Positions 6,896 through 14,758 of a stretch of DNA of 64,000 bases are shown in pieces. The stretch is from Triops longicaudatus (lineage: Eukaryota; Arthropoda; Branchiopoda; Notostraca; Triopsidae): contig JAGQDJ010000092.1 of the NCBI GenBank assembly GCA_022885665.1, forward strand, positions 1 through 64,000. Reading direction: 5' to 3'. Position 1 is the stretch's first letter. The number at the start of each line of letters is the position of its first letter. The notes beneath the pieces are model-generated. The model was given only the letters and a program-made list of their open reading frames with translations, had not been told where the DNA came from and did no database searches. The translations under genes were made by a program, and so were the position numbers.

Positions 6896-9449
6896 GTAAT
6901 AAGAACTTCAAACAGACTCAGTAATGTTTATGCCGTGTTTTCTATACTGTGATTCCAGATTTTTATGATTCCGTGGACAAAAAGTATCTCATGGCCAGTT
7001 TTCGATCTGAAAACTTACAAAGAATTTCTGACGAAGATGACAACACATGTGCAAGATTATATTTTTCTGACAACGAAGAAGAAACTGATATAACTGCAGA
7101 TCTTCGTTTGACCAGCAACACCACGAGCGTTACGATGATTTTAGGGAATATAGGTACTAAAAAAGTACGGTTATATAATTGTTTATGTCAAAGTTAAATG
7201 TTTAACCCAGAAAATGACCCCAGGAAAATAACAGCGACAGTAAAAATCAAGCAAAGAGGAACTTATCGGCATTACTGGCAAGATTGTGAAGTTCCGAAGC
7301 CGATGTCTAGCCACATGTCATTAAATTTTGTTTGCGACGGGATAAGAAATTCAGCTACACAATTGAAAATCGTTTTTGGGCCTACCGATCCGCTGCTTAA
7401 CAATGCAAAAATTTCCGTTTGTACTTTACGAGCAACTGCAATCACAAGTAACGAAGTATTGTTTTCTTACCGTACACATAATTCACGATTTTCCCTTGAA
7501 GCCACAACGTGCGGAGAACCGGAAATCCCATTTCACGGAGATGTGGGAAAAAAATCCGAGTCATCACGCACTGATACAGCTCAGTACAAATGTTTGGATG
7601 GGTACGTGCTATTGGGAGATGAATCTAGTAGTTGTATACGGAAGGGCACAGCTTATTTATGGCAATCGAGTAAACCTCCGATTTGCATATCAGAAGGAGA
7701 CAGAGGTACATCAAAGGTCAACAATTGGTTTTTTTTAACGTGTTGGTGCTCCAGATTGCAGAGTGTTGCCCGAAATCCAAAATGGGCATTTGATTATTTC
7801 CATGCCAGACTGTGAAGAGGATTACAGTTTCAAGGATCTTCACAACACCGCGGCTCTCCAGTGTGATCCCGGGTACACTCTTCAAAGCCCGAAGCAAATG
7901 GATTATTGCAACGAGTTAACTAACTGGACCTGGTCGTTTGACTGTAAAAGCCCAATAAGTAAGCAAGGCTTTCCGTACAAGACAAATTCTGATTCTTGTT
8001 TTCACTTTAGACAGCACTGAATGTGTCTTAACAATGAAGCAGGGTAAGTGAACAAACAAAACCACCATTCTTTGACTTCTTAATCTCAGTTGACTTTCTA
8101 AGCAGTTAATTATAAGCACGCAGATGCCGCATTCCGCCGAGCAAGCGAGGTTATAAGTCGTAAAGCAAACAGACCTTACACCTTATTTCGTCAAAGTTCT
8201 TATCGCAGATGTTAGCGCAGACAGTTTTTTAAGCGTCGGCTTGGCTTTTCAATGGTCCGTCACATTCTTTTTTCATTAATGAAAGGGAATCAGAATAGTG
8301 GGAAGCCGCGTTTTGTTTATAGTCTTTTAAAAAACTGTAAGAAAAACTACTAATGGTGGAAAATTGCAGCAAAAACCGCGGGGCCCACGATGGGTTTGTT
8401 TTCGTACCAATAATTTACAGTAGAAACGATCCCTGTAAATGGTAGAAAAATAGGAACATCACAAAAACACAAACTGGTAGACTTGAGCACCCTATATTGG
8501 TGTGGCTTCTATATAATAACTGTATTTCACAAAGCTTGGTAACGAATTGAACTCAATTTTAGCTCCAATTTTAGACTCATTTTCGACCCCATATATCAGC
8601 AAAATTACACAAAATGCATAAATAGATAATAGAAATGGGTAGTACTGTAAAACTGTAAAAACTAGTAGAAACTGTAAAAAACGTAAAAGCACTCAAGACC
8701 GTGACAGAAAATAAAAACATTACAACTTTGAAGACATCCAAGACCGAAATGGACCTCAATAGACAACACTTCAACAATAAAACAATGAGAGCAGTACTAA
8801 AGACTACATGAAGTGACAATATTCAACACAACATACTAACAATAGGCAACATTTCGCACATTTCATGTAGAACTCGAAAATCCAGACAAAAGGCTTTCTG
8901 GGGTGATTTAAGTTCCTTTTGTCACGGCTTGGATTTCGATCTGAACTTCAATTTTCTGGGGAAGTGTGGCTGGAGCGTAGAGCTGGATTTGCCCTTACCG
9001 AACAAAACGAGCTCAGATTCCTTGAAGCTCTTTTATTTATTTATTTATTTTTTTTTGAGGGACTTAGGTACAAATTTGACGTGGATGAATGCTTTCGTTG
9101 GCGTGGGTACAGCAGCTGGCATTATGGTCATCATCTTTATAGTTTGGTGCTACAAATCGTAAGTAAAATAGGTGTAATATCTTGACAAAGTACTTATTAT
9201 ACCGTGACAATTTCCAGAAGCAAAAGTCCGAACAAAACGTTCTTCATTTCACGAACCAACTACATGGCTGAGCAAAATCAGAGAGAAAGAAATCCAAGGG
9301 ACACGCTCGTGACTGCTCACGCTGACGAACACGTGTATGAGGAAGTTGTACTGTCGGAAAACTTCACAAAACAAACGGGAAACCAACCGGACAACGGCCA
9401 CCGTGTCGACGAGTTTGGCTACGAAATTCCTCGAAAATTACACATGTGA
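6704..9449 (+). CDS. Sushi (CCP) domain type I membrane receptor-like gene, 5' end not found
   Basis: Hand-joined exons: 6704-6895, 6959-7153, 7211-7705, 7755-7958, 8011-8043, 9068-9158, 9218-9449, giving 1442 nt with an open frame to TGA at 9447-9449. All joins up to the membrane exon are phase 1, as is usual for shuffled sushi modules. The order is sushi 1; a ~150-residue cysteine-containing region of unknown family; sushi 2 (CGEPEIPFHGDV...); sushi 3 (CRVLPEIQNGHL...); a short stalk; one transmembrane helix (VGVGTAAGIMVIIFIVW); and a ~77-residue cytoplasmic tail with tyrosines in YEEV and YEIP contexts. It is probably a cell-surface receptor or adhesion protein; ligand unknown. The signal-peptide exon is missing here. 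By homology with the paralog at 10109 it should lie upstream of the retrotransposon, but I could not find it. The exon 1/2 join is the weak point: the phase-correct donor at 6896 interrupts the codon of the fourth sushi Cys. Confidence 0.72.
6959..7153 (+). CDS. Sushi gene exon: first half of an unassigned extracellular region
   Basis: 195 bp, phases 1-1, acceptor GATTCCAG, donor ATAG|GTACTA. The encoded text (ENLQRISDEDDNTCARLYF) aligns with ENQTFTFDGNDETCGGLKF in the decayed paralog at 10465-10625, so it is a real conserved module. Acidic D-x-x-D-x-TC motifs recall galactose-binding-like beta-sandwich domains, but I cannot assign the family. Confidence 0.75.
7211..7705 (+). CDS. Sushi gene exon: second half of the unassigned region plus sushi domain 2
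   Basis: 495 bp, phases 1-1, acceptor TTTAACCCAG, donor AGAG|GTACAT. The first part ends with NAKISVCTLRA, a closing strand-and-Cys pattern. The second part is a sushi domain from TTCGEPEIPFHGDV through YKCLDGYVLLGD and SSCIRKG to WQSSKPPICI. Confidence 0.85.
7755..7958 (+). CDS. Sushi gene exon: sushi domain 3
   Basis: 204 bp, phases 1-1, intron before it 49 bp. Encodes DCRVLPEIQNGHL, ALQCDPGYTLQSP, YCNELTNWTW and FDCKSP. An extra Cys (MPDCEED) occurs inside the domain. Donor ATAA|GTAAGC. Confidence 0.82.
8011..8043 (+). CDS. Sushi gene micro-exon (stalk)
   Basis: 33 bp, phases 1-1, acceptor TTTTCACTTTAG, donor CAGG|GTAAGT. Encodes the short stretch NSTECVLTMKQ (first residue shared with the previous exon), giving a possible N-glycosylation site and one Cys before the membrane. 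Confidence 0.6.
8320..8870 (+). repeat. Dispersed repeat copy A, in the long intron of the sushi gene
   Basis: This segment aligns, with many substitutions and small indels, to the reverse complement of 59945-60505. Anchors shared in the same order include TGGAAAATTGCA, CAAAGCTTGGTAA, ATATATCAGCAAAAT, CATAAAAGCACTCAAGACC (G for A here) and ACAATGAGAGCAG. It is an interspersed repeat family of at least 550 bp. No ORF or terminal repeats were recognised. Confidence 0.8.
9068..9158 (+). CDS. Sushi gene exon: transmembrane helix
   Basis: 91 bp, acceptor TTTTGAGGGACTTAG (phase 1), donor AATC|GTAAGT (phase 2). Encodes an NLTW glycosylation site, then about 20 hydrophobic residues (FVGVGTAAGIMVIIFIVW), followed by a cytoplasmic Cys-Tyr-Lys-Ser. 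Confidence 0.8.
9218..9449 (+). CDS. Sushi gene last exon: cytoplasmic tail
   Basis: 232 bp from acceptor CAATTTCCAG to TGA. The intron before it is 59 bp. The tail is hydrophilic and carries HVYEEVVLSEN, a YEEV site similar to the Src-family SH2 ligand YEEI, and FGYEIPRK. It ends in KLHM. Confidence 0.82.
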
Positions 9450-9794
9450 TAGTCCCGTATTTCTCGAGAGCATGAAAGGTCTGTTATACAAGCACGCTTT
9501 CTTGGGGAAATGTAAAACAGAATAACACGAACACTTGTTTTAGACCGTTGCCGCAAAAAATGACCCAATAACTTAAAAAGTTTTTCGATTGCAAGATTAA
9601 TGAGTCTGATTTTTTTATGAAGATCCCAGACGCGAGCTAATGCTCTTTGCCGTTTCGTTACAATTTCCACTTAGTAGAATATATATTTTAGCACAAGGAG
9701 ACGAATGCGTTACCCATAACAATTCAGGTAAAAAATGTATGAAATGCATAACCACGTTCAAAATCATTTACACAAGCTTACTTGCTGATTTTTA

Positions 9795-9800
9795 AATAAA
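9795..9800 (+). terminator. Polyadenylation signal for the sushi gene
   Basis: AATAAA lies 346 bp after the stop codon in AT-rich sequence. It is the first canonical signal downstream. Confidence 0.5.
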
Positions 9801-10108
9801 CTTTTATACATTCTTTTTAATTATTTCCTTCTGCTGCGTATTTTCCCTTTGCGATTTTAAGATAGCTAATTAAAATGATACCGATTGGTGATATTTCCAA
9901 AACGTGTACAAGCTAATGAAGAGGAAACCCACAAGACAAGGAAGACCATCCGGTATTCTCGTTTATGAGACGGGGACTTTTACGCACTCATAGGAAGTTT
10001 GCGAGAAAAATCTCTGGCAAACCTGTTGCTTTCTTACTGCTTGCATCGCCAACCGAAACTAAAGAGCGGCGATTACTTCACAGTACAGATCGAGATTGAG
10101 TAATTGCT

Positions 10109-10631
10109 ATGAAACTCTTGTTTGTTCTGTGTTTACTTCACCTCGCCATTCAAGCGCCAGGTAAACGGTGTTAAACTATATCTGGGAATCCTCTAACTGC
10201 ATCCCTACGAAATAGCTCAGACGTGTGGAAGGCCCGGAAAACCAGAACATGGGGACCGATTCCCTTTGAGTGAATCGTACAATGAAGGGATCAAGTCATG
10301 TACACTTGCGATAATGGTTATTATTTGAAAAGAGAGGACGAGTTTGTCCAAGTGAAGAATCGAACTTGTCAGCTTAGTGGAACTTGGAGTGGAACCGTGC
10401 CTGAATGCGATAACTGTGAAACAACATATAAAACAGTTTAATATTTCTTGCGCTCTGATGGTAGATTATATTGGTTTTATCTTCAAGACAACGATCAGTG
10501 CCCACGGTGAAAACCAGACTTTTACGTTTGATGGTAACGACGAGACATGCGGAGGGCTTAAATTTAACGAATCGACGCATGGAGAGAATCGTGACTTTAA
10601 CATTCCTTTGAGTAGTTTCACCCACTCAACG
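10109..10631 (+). pseudogene. Decayed paralog of the sushi receptor (signal peptide, sushi 1, partial next module)
   Basis: Exon 10109-10160 encodes a clear signal peptide (MKLLFVLCLLHLAIQAP) ending in phase 1 at donor CCAG|GTAAAC. A 55-bp intron follows. Exon 10216-10415 encodes QTCGRPGKPEHGDRF, MYTCDNGYYLKR and RTCQLSGTWSGTVPECDN. Its length of 200 instead of 201 and the change of frame near 10284-10297 show a net loss of one base inside the sushi domain. After a 49-bp intron (donor T|GTGAAA), the next exon from 10465 matches the second module of the upstream gene (ENQTFTFDGNDETCGGLKF). That exon is cut off near 10631 by a MITE-like repeat. It is a tandem duplicate that has decayed, unless the frameshift is a sequencing error. 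It also shows what the missing first exon of the upstream gene should look like. Confidence 0.78.
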
Positions 10632-10879
10632 CAGAGGCGCAGCTAGGAATTTGTTTCGGGGTAGGCCTGTACACTCAAACGCCCCTCAATTTGCATCAAT
10701 TCAACTACATTTTTACACACATATTGGAATAGAGTAGAGCAGGTCACCGGCACACGCAACAAGGCATTCATGAATTCATGTGCATCAATGTATGACCTGC
10801 TACAATTGCGAAAAGGAGGAGTCAAAAATTTTTTTTAAGGATTTCGGGGTAGGCCTACCCCCTGGCTGCGCCACTACCG
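10632..10879. mobile_element. MITE-like repeat with inverted ends
   Basis: The ends are imperfect inverted repeats. The left end reads AGAGGCGCAGCTAGG and the right end, read in reverse, AGTGGCGCAGCCAGGG. Both are followed by a GGGGTAGGCCT block. The segment is about 245 bp with no ORF. It interrupts the paralog exon. No clear target duplication was found, so exact limits are approximate. Confidence 0.6.
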
Positions 10880-11259
10880 GTGCGCTTTGGACTGAGAGAT
10901 GGATATGTCCTCTCGCCTTTCCTATCCCTTGTGTATATTGTCACGTCACTAGCCAACACTTGGTTGAATTTAACACTGACGTGGTTTTTCACGGGGCCCT
11001 GATCTGGCTTGGAAACAAAAAGACTAATACTGAGGTAGCCAACGGTATCTGTATTTTTCCACCCATATACAAACCCCACTCTCTCTTTTTAGCTTCTTCT
11101 CCCAGCTTCCCTGTCACTCTCCCTTTTTATAGCTTCTTCCCACCCAAAAAAAAATCAACGTAGTCCATTTGGTTTCGGGCAAATGACTGTCATTAGTCCA
11201 GAAACCAAGGGTGCGGTGGGACAGAAAGGGAAACTACGCTTAAACGAAACAATTGACAT
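10880..11259. other. Sequence with no recognised gene
   Basis: It lies between the MITE-like repeat and the LINE remnant. Open frames here show no recognisable family. Confidence 0.4.
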
Positions 11260-11291
11260 ATATTGTCGTGACAATATGGACATAATTAACA

Positions 11292-11299
11292 GGCACAGC
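11292..11299. repeat. 8-bp target duplication GGCACAGC, left
   Basis: Identical to 12639-12646 and lies within the LINE RT frame on both sides. Confidence 0.85.
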
Positions 11300-11537
11300 C
11301 AGCGGCGTCGGAAGCACTTCAGGATTGGTAGGGCAAAGGCTAAAGGTGTAGGGGAGAGTCGGGTGCTTTGACACACTTTTTACTCAAACTTTTTTCCTTA
11401 CAAAAGTTAGAAACAAATGTCAATTATTCCAACGTTATTCTGTACTGAGCTCTTTCCGATACTTGTGCTAATTTTTCCCCACTCCTCGAGAAAACCGTTT
11501 AATTGTAAAAAAAAAAATGTTTTCCCAGAAGTCGTCT

Positions 11538-11578
11538 GTGTGTCATAGTACCCGAACTTGGAGGGTACTATGACACAC
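11538..11578. repeat. Perfect 16-bp hairpin inside the hAT element
   Basis: GTGTGTCATAGTACCC at 11538-11553 is the exact reverse complement of GGGTACTATGACACAC at 11563-11578, with a 9-base loop. Confidence 0.85.
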
Positions 11579-11836
11579 CTCGGGTGAGCTATGACACAGA
11601 AATAAACCTTGTTACTTTCAGACGTTTATTGATGTATTATAACACAAAACAATATAATTATGTAAAGATAAAAAACTGGCTGCTAAATGGGGGNCCGAAC
11701 TTGGAGGGTACTATGACACACCTCGGGTGAGCTATGACACAGAAATAAACCTTGTTACTTTCAGACGTTTATTGATGTATTATAACACAAAACAATATAA
11801 TTATGTAAAGATAAAAAACTGGCTGCTAAATGGGGG
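11552..11836. repeat. Exact 142-bp tandem duplication around a single N
   Basis: 11552-11693 and 11695-11836 appear identical base for base, joined by the only N noted in the window (11694). This looks like a gap-closing or assembly artefact more than a natural repeat. Confidence 0.9.
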
Positions 11837-12638
11837 AAACTGGGTTATATTTTGACAATGGATTATGTTTTTAAAGTTAAAGCTCCGAATTTTTATGCGT
11901 CACTCGAAGAAGATGCGCCTTCGAACAAGGTTTTCGTTGCACGAGAAGACTTATTGCAGCTGTTTATATAAGCGGTCGGTCTCAAGAATTATCTTAGAAG
12001 CACAATGTCCCAGGAGCGGATGAACAATCTTATTCTCGTCATGTATAGCGATTTATTGGATCACATTAAATTAAGTGAAATTGTTAATGAGTTCATCATC
12101 AGTGGAGATAGCAAGCGTCGAAACGCGTTTGCTCCAGTTTAATTCCTGAATATACTCCTCTGTTTCGGCTTTGTTCATTCTGAAAAAAAGGTTCGCATAA
12201 ATAAGTACAAATTTAAATCGGTTAGCAACAAACACATGTTCTCAGCGTAGGATACATAGATTTCTTGGCATGCGTCAAGAAGCTTACTAGTTCAAAGAAT
12301 GCATATACTAGAATACAATTATGAATCTACGGACTAAAAAAGAAACCACTGTAACTTTACTTAGTGTCAGAGTCTGGGTCTGTGCTCAACTCATAAAAGA
12401 CAGGAAACCAACAAAGAATGCTTATTTTAGCGGGTGTGCACGAAAGGTAAGGTTAATATAAGCAGCAAATCTCTCTACCCTATTGCGCACACACTGACTA
12501 CATATGTTCACGAAAAGGTAAGGTTAATTTTTAAATTAACATGGTCTCGATTGGTAGGGCAAAACCTTATGTTTGCCCTACCAAAGTGTTCTTTGGTAGG
12601 GCATTTGCCCGACCTGCCCCCCACTTCCGACGCCTATG

Positions 12639-12646
12639 GGCACAGC
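12639..12646. repeat. 8-bp target duplication GGCACAGC, right
   Basis: Second copy of the hAT target duplication. Confidence 0.85.
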
Positions 12647-13260
12647 CGTATTCATGAGGGGGTTGATATGGGCGACGTCAAGGTAGGGAGTCCCCTCTTT
12701 GCCGATGACGACGTTGGTTCGCAGTGAAGTACAGTTACAGAGTGTGCTGGACCGAATCTATGACGAATCCACTGCTCCAGGCATGAAACTGAGTTCCCAA
12801 ACCACAGATGGTAGTCCTCTCTAAAGATCCTGTGCAGTGCAGCCTGCTTGCTGGCGCAGAATCACTGGAGCAGGTGGAGAAGTTCAAGTATTTGGGAGTA
12901 TGGTTCACGACAGAGATCGACAGCCGCATCGCCAAGGCGTCCACAGTTTTACGGGAGGTCTGGCGAAGTGTGGTTGCCAGGACTGATATCTCTCAGGCGG
13001 CGAAACTCTATTTTTAAGAACGTTTACCTTCGTACACTCATCTTTCGTCATGAAATTTGGGTTATGGCTGAAAGAGTCAGATCCCGATTACAGGTGGCTG
13101 AAATGAGATTCTTATGAAGACAGCAGACATTACCCGAAAAGATAAGATGACGAATTTTTTCGTATAGAACCGCTTCTCCCGAAAATCGAGAGGTTTCAAT
13201 TACACTGGCTAGGGCATGTCTGCCGGAAGACTGCCGAGGAAGATATTCCAAACTAAGTTG

Positions 13261-14570
13261 AAAAAAAAAAAAAATCCGTACATAGGCGTTGTACAAGGTG
13301 GTAAGAGTATTCTGCCAACTTTGTCACGAAAGGCTCAGCATTCCACCCTCCAAGCTGATGTCCGTGACCCAAGATAGGGCTCATTGGAGGACACATTCAA
13401 AGCTTGCTTGAACTACCACCCCAGTATTGGGAATTGTGGCATCGAAAATGTATATATGTGTGTAGACATAGCTCTTTTTAGTATGCGACTTTCCTATATG
13501 TTTAAGTGCAACAAAACATTCAACTGGTTCCAGTCTTTTTGTGTGCCGTTTCCACTCATTTTGAGGTTACTGCGTAACTCACAAATAAAAAAGTACACAT
13601 ACTTGTTGGTTGGTAGATTCTATTGACGCCCTTTGACTTTCTTATAACTTTTTAATCGCTAATTCACTTACTACATAAAATTCTAAAAGGACTCTTTTAC
13701 GGTTGCCCTTTTCTGTTTCTCAGCTCTTTGTACTTACTAAAATATCAGATCGTCGTAGCCCTCACAGTCTGAACTAATTCTCAACTCGCATCGCCAACTG
13801 TGGGTTTCATATAGGCTGACCTTCTAGGACAGGAATAAAAAGGTGCTAATTATTCCAAGAAGCTGCTGAATGGTCCAGCCGGCATCCCTTCAGCATAGCC
13901 ACCGATATTAAAAAGGAGGAAAATATACGCTCTACTCGTTCATTACGCTCCGGCCCCAACCGGTTGGCAAAATCTGGCGAAAAAAATGGAACATCGGTCT
14001 TGAAAGCAGGATAAGATTGGACATTTTCGCTGTACATGTTTGTATTTCCTGTCTTATTAGTAATAATAATTATGGCAATAATAGTAAGTCATAACCGTTC
14101 ATGGAGTTTTTTATAGCCGATACTTCCGTGCTAGTTGGTTTTACATACATTTTATGAGTATTGGAGGACAATGGCGTCAGACGGGATGGGTTTCTGCTTC
14201 TTTTCCTTCTAGGCTCTTAAGGATGCCCGAATGAAACTAGGCTTCCTTGAAAAATCTGAGCGAACTATTTAAGTGTTGCACAAATAAATGAAAATGTCAA
14301 GTTTCGTTTTAAAGGGTTTTAACAAAAACCGGACAAAGGAGTTGTTAGGAGTAGACGTACAGGATTGCGGGGGGGTATATACACAGTCATAGATATGTCA
14401 GAGCAGTGAAAAACATGTTTAAATCATAACGTTGAACCGATTTCAAAGTATTCTTCTTTGGGGCATGGGTTGCAGAAAAGGGTATAAAACCCTGATGGAA
14501 TTTTTCGTCATTGGTTTCGGACTGGAAAAACTTTCCTGTTCCGAAAACATTCCGCGGGCAGCTGAAATGC
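13261..14570. other. Wnt5 3' flank / 3' UTR region
   Basis: No coding exon recognised. The 3' UTR of the minus-strand Wnt5 gene should lie in the upper part. No convincing AATAAA on the minus strand was found close to the stop. Confidence 0.4.
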
Positions 14571-14758
14571 TTACTTGCACGTATGCATATCGATAGTTTT
14601 GACGCACGTTTTGCACTCGACATGACAACACCAATGAAACTTGCATTTACAGCGTTCTTTAATCGTCGTTTTGTGAGTATTATAGCCCCGCCCACAACAC
14701 ATCAAATTGCAACCTTCCATTCCAGCCGCAGTTCGGTTACAAGGTCTGCCATAAGTTC
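14571..14758 (-). CDS. Wnt5: Wnt5 exon 7 (C-terminal cysteine-rich)
   Basis: Acceptor TGTGGTTCGTAG, then GTYGRPCNRTAAGMEGC, LMCCGRGYNTH and FHWCCHVECKTCVKTID, ending in THTCK-type MHTCK and TAA. Codes for residues 475-536. Confidence 0.96.

Larger units (their letters stand above)
11300..12638. mobile_element. Non-autonomous hAT-type transposon inserted in the LINE
   Basis: 1339 bp with ends CAGCGGCGTCGGAAG (left) and CATAGGCGTCGGAAG (right, reverse complement), both starting CA as hAT elements do, and an 8-bp target duplication. Removing the element and one copy of the duplication restores the LINE motif across the site, which confirms the boundaries. No transposase ORF is present. Inside are GGTAGGGCAAA repeats near both ends, a 16-bp hairpin and a duplicated block around an N. 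Confidence 0.87.
11260..13260 (+). mobile_element. LINE (non-LTR) reverse-transcriptase remnant, split by a hAT element
   Basis: Before the insertion the frame reads MDIINRHS. After it the frame resumes HSRIHEGVDMGDVKVGSPLFADD, the LFADD box of a LINE RT. Further matches in shifting frames are VLDRIYDESTAPGMKLS, VEKFKYLGVWFT, EIDSRIAKASTVLREV, WVMAERVRSRLQVAEM and IERFQLHWLGHVCR. This order is typical of the RT thumb and C-terminal end of animal LINEs. Stops and frameshifts show that it is dead. The 5' limit is uncertain. Host of the insertion 11300-12638. Confidence 0.78.

Noticed and set aside
8929..9067. Upstream extension of the membrane-exon frame including LFYLFIYFFLR
   Set aside because: That text comes from an ATTT-rich intron tract; the acceptor at 9066-9067 gives the right phase without it.
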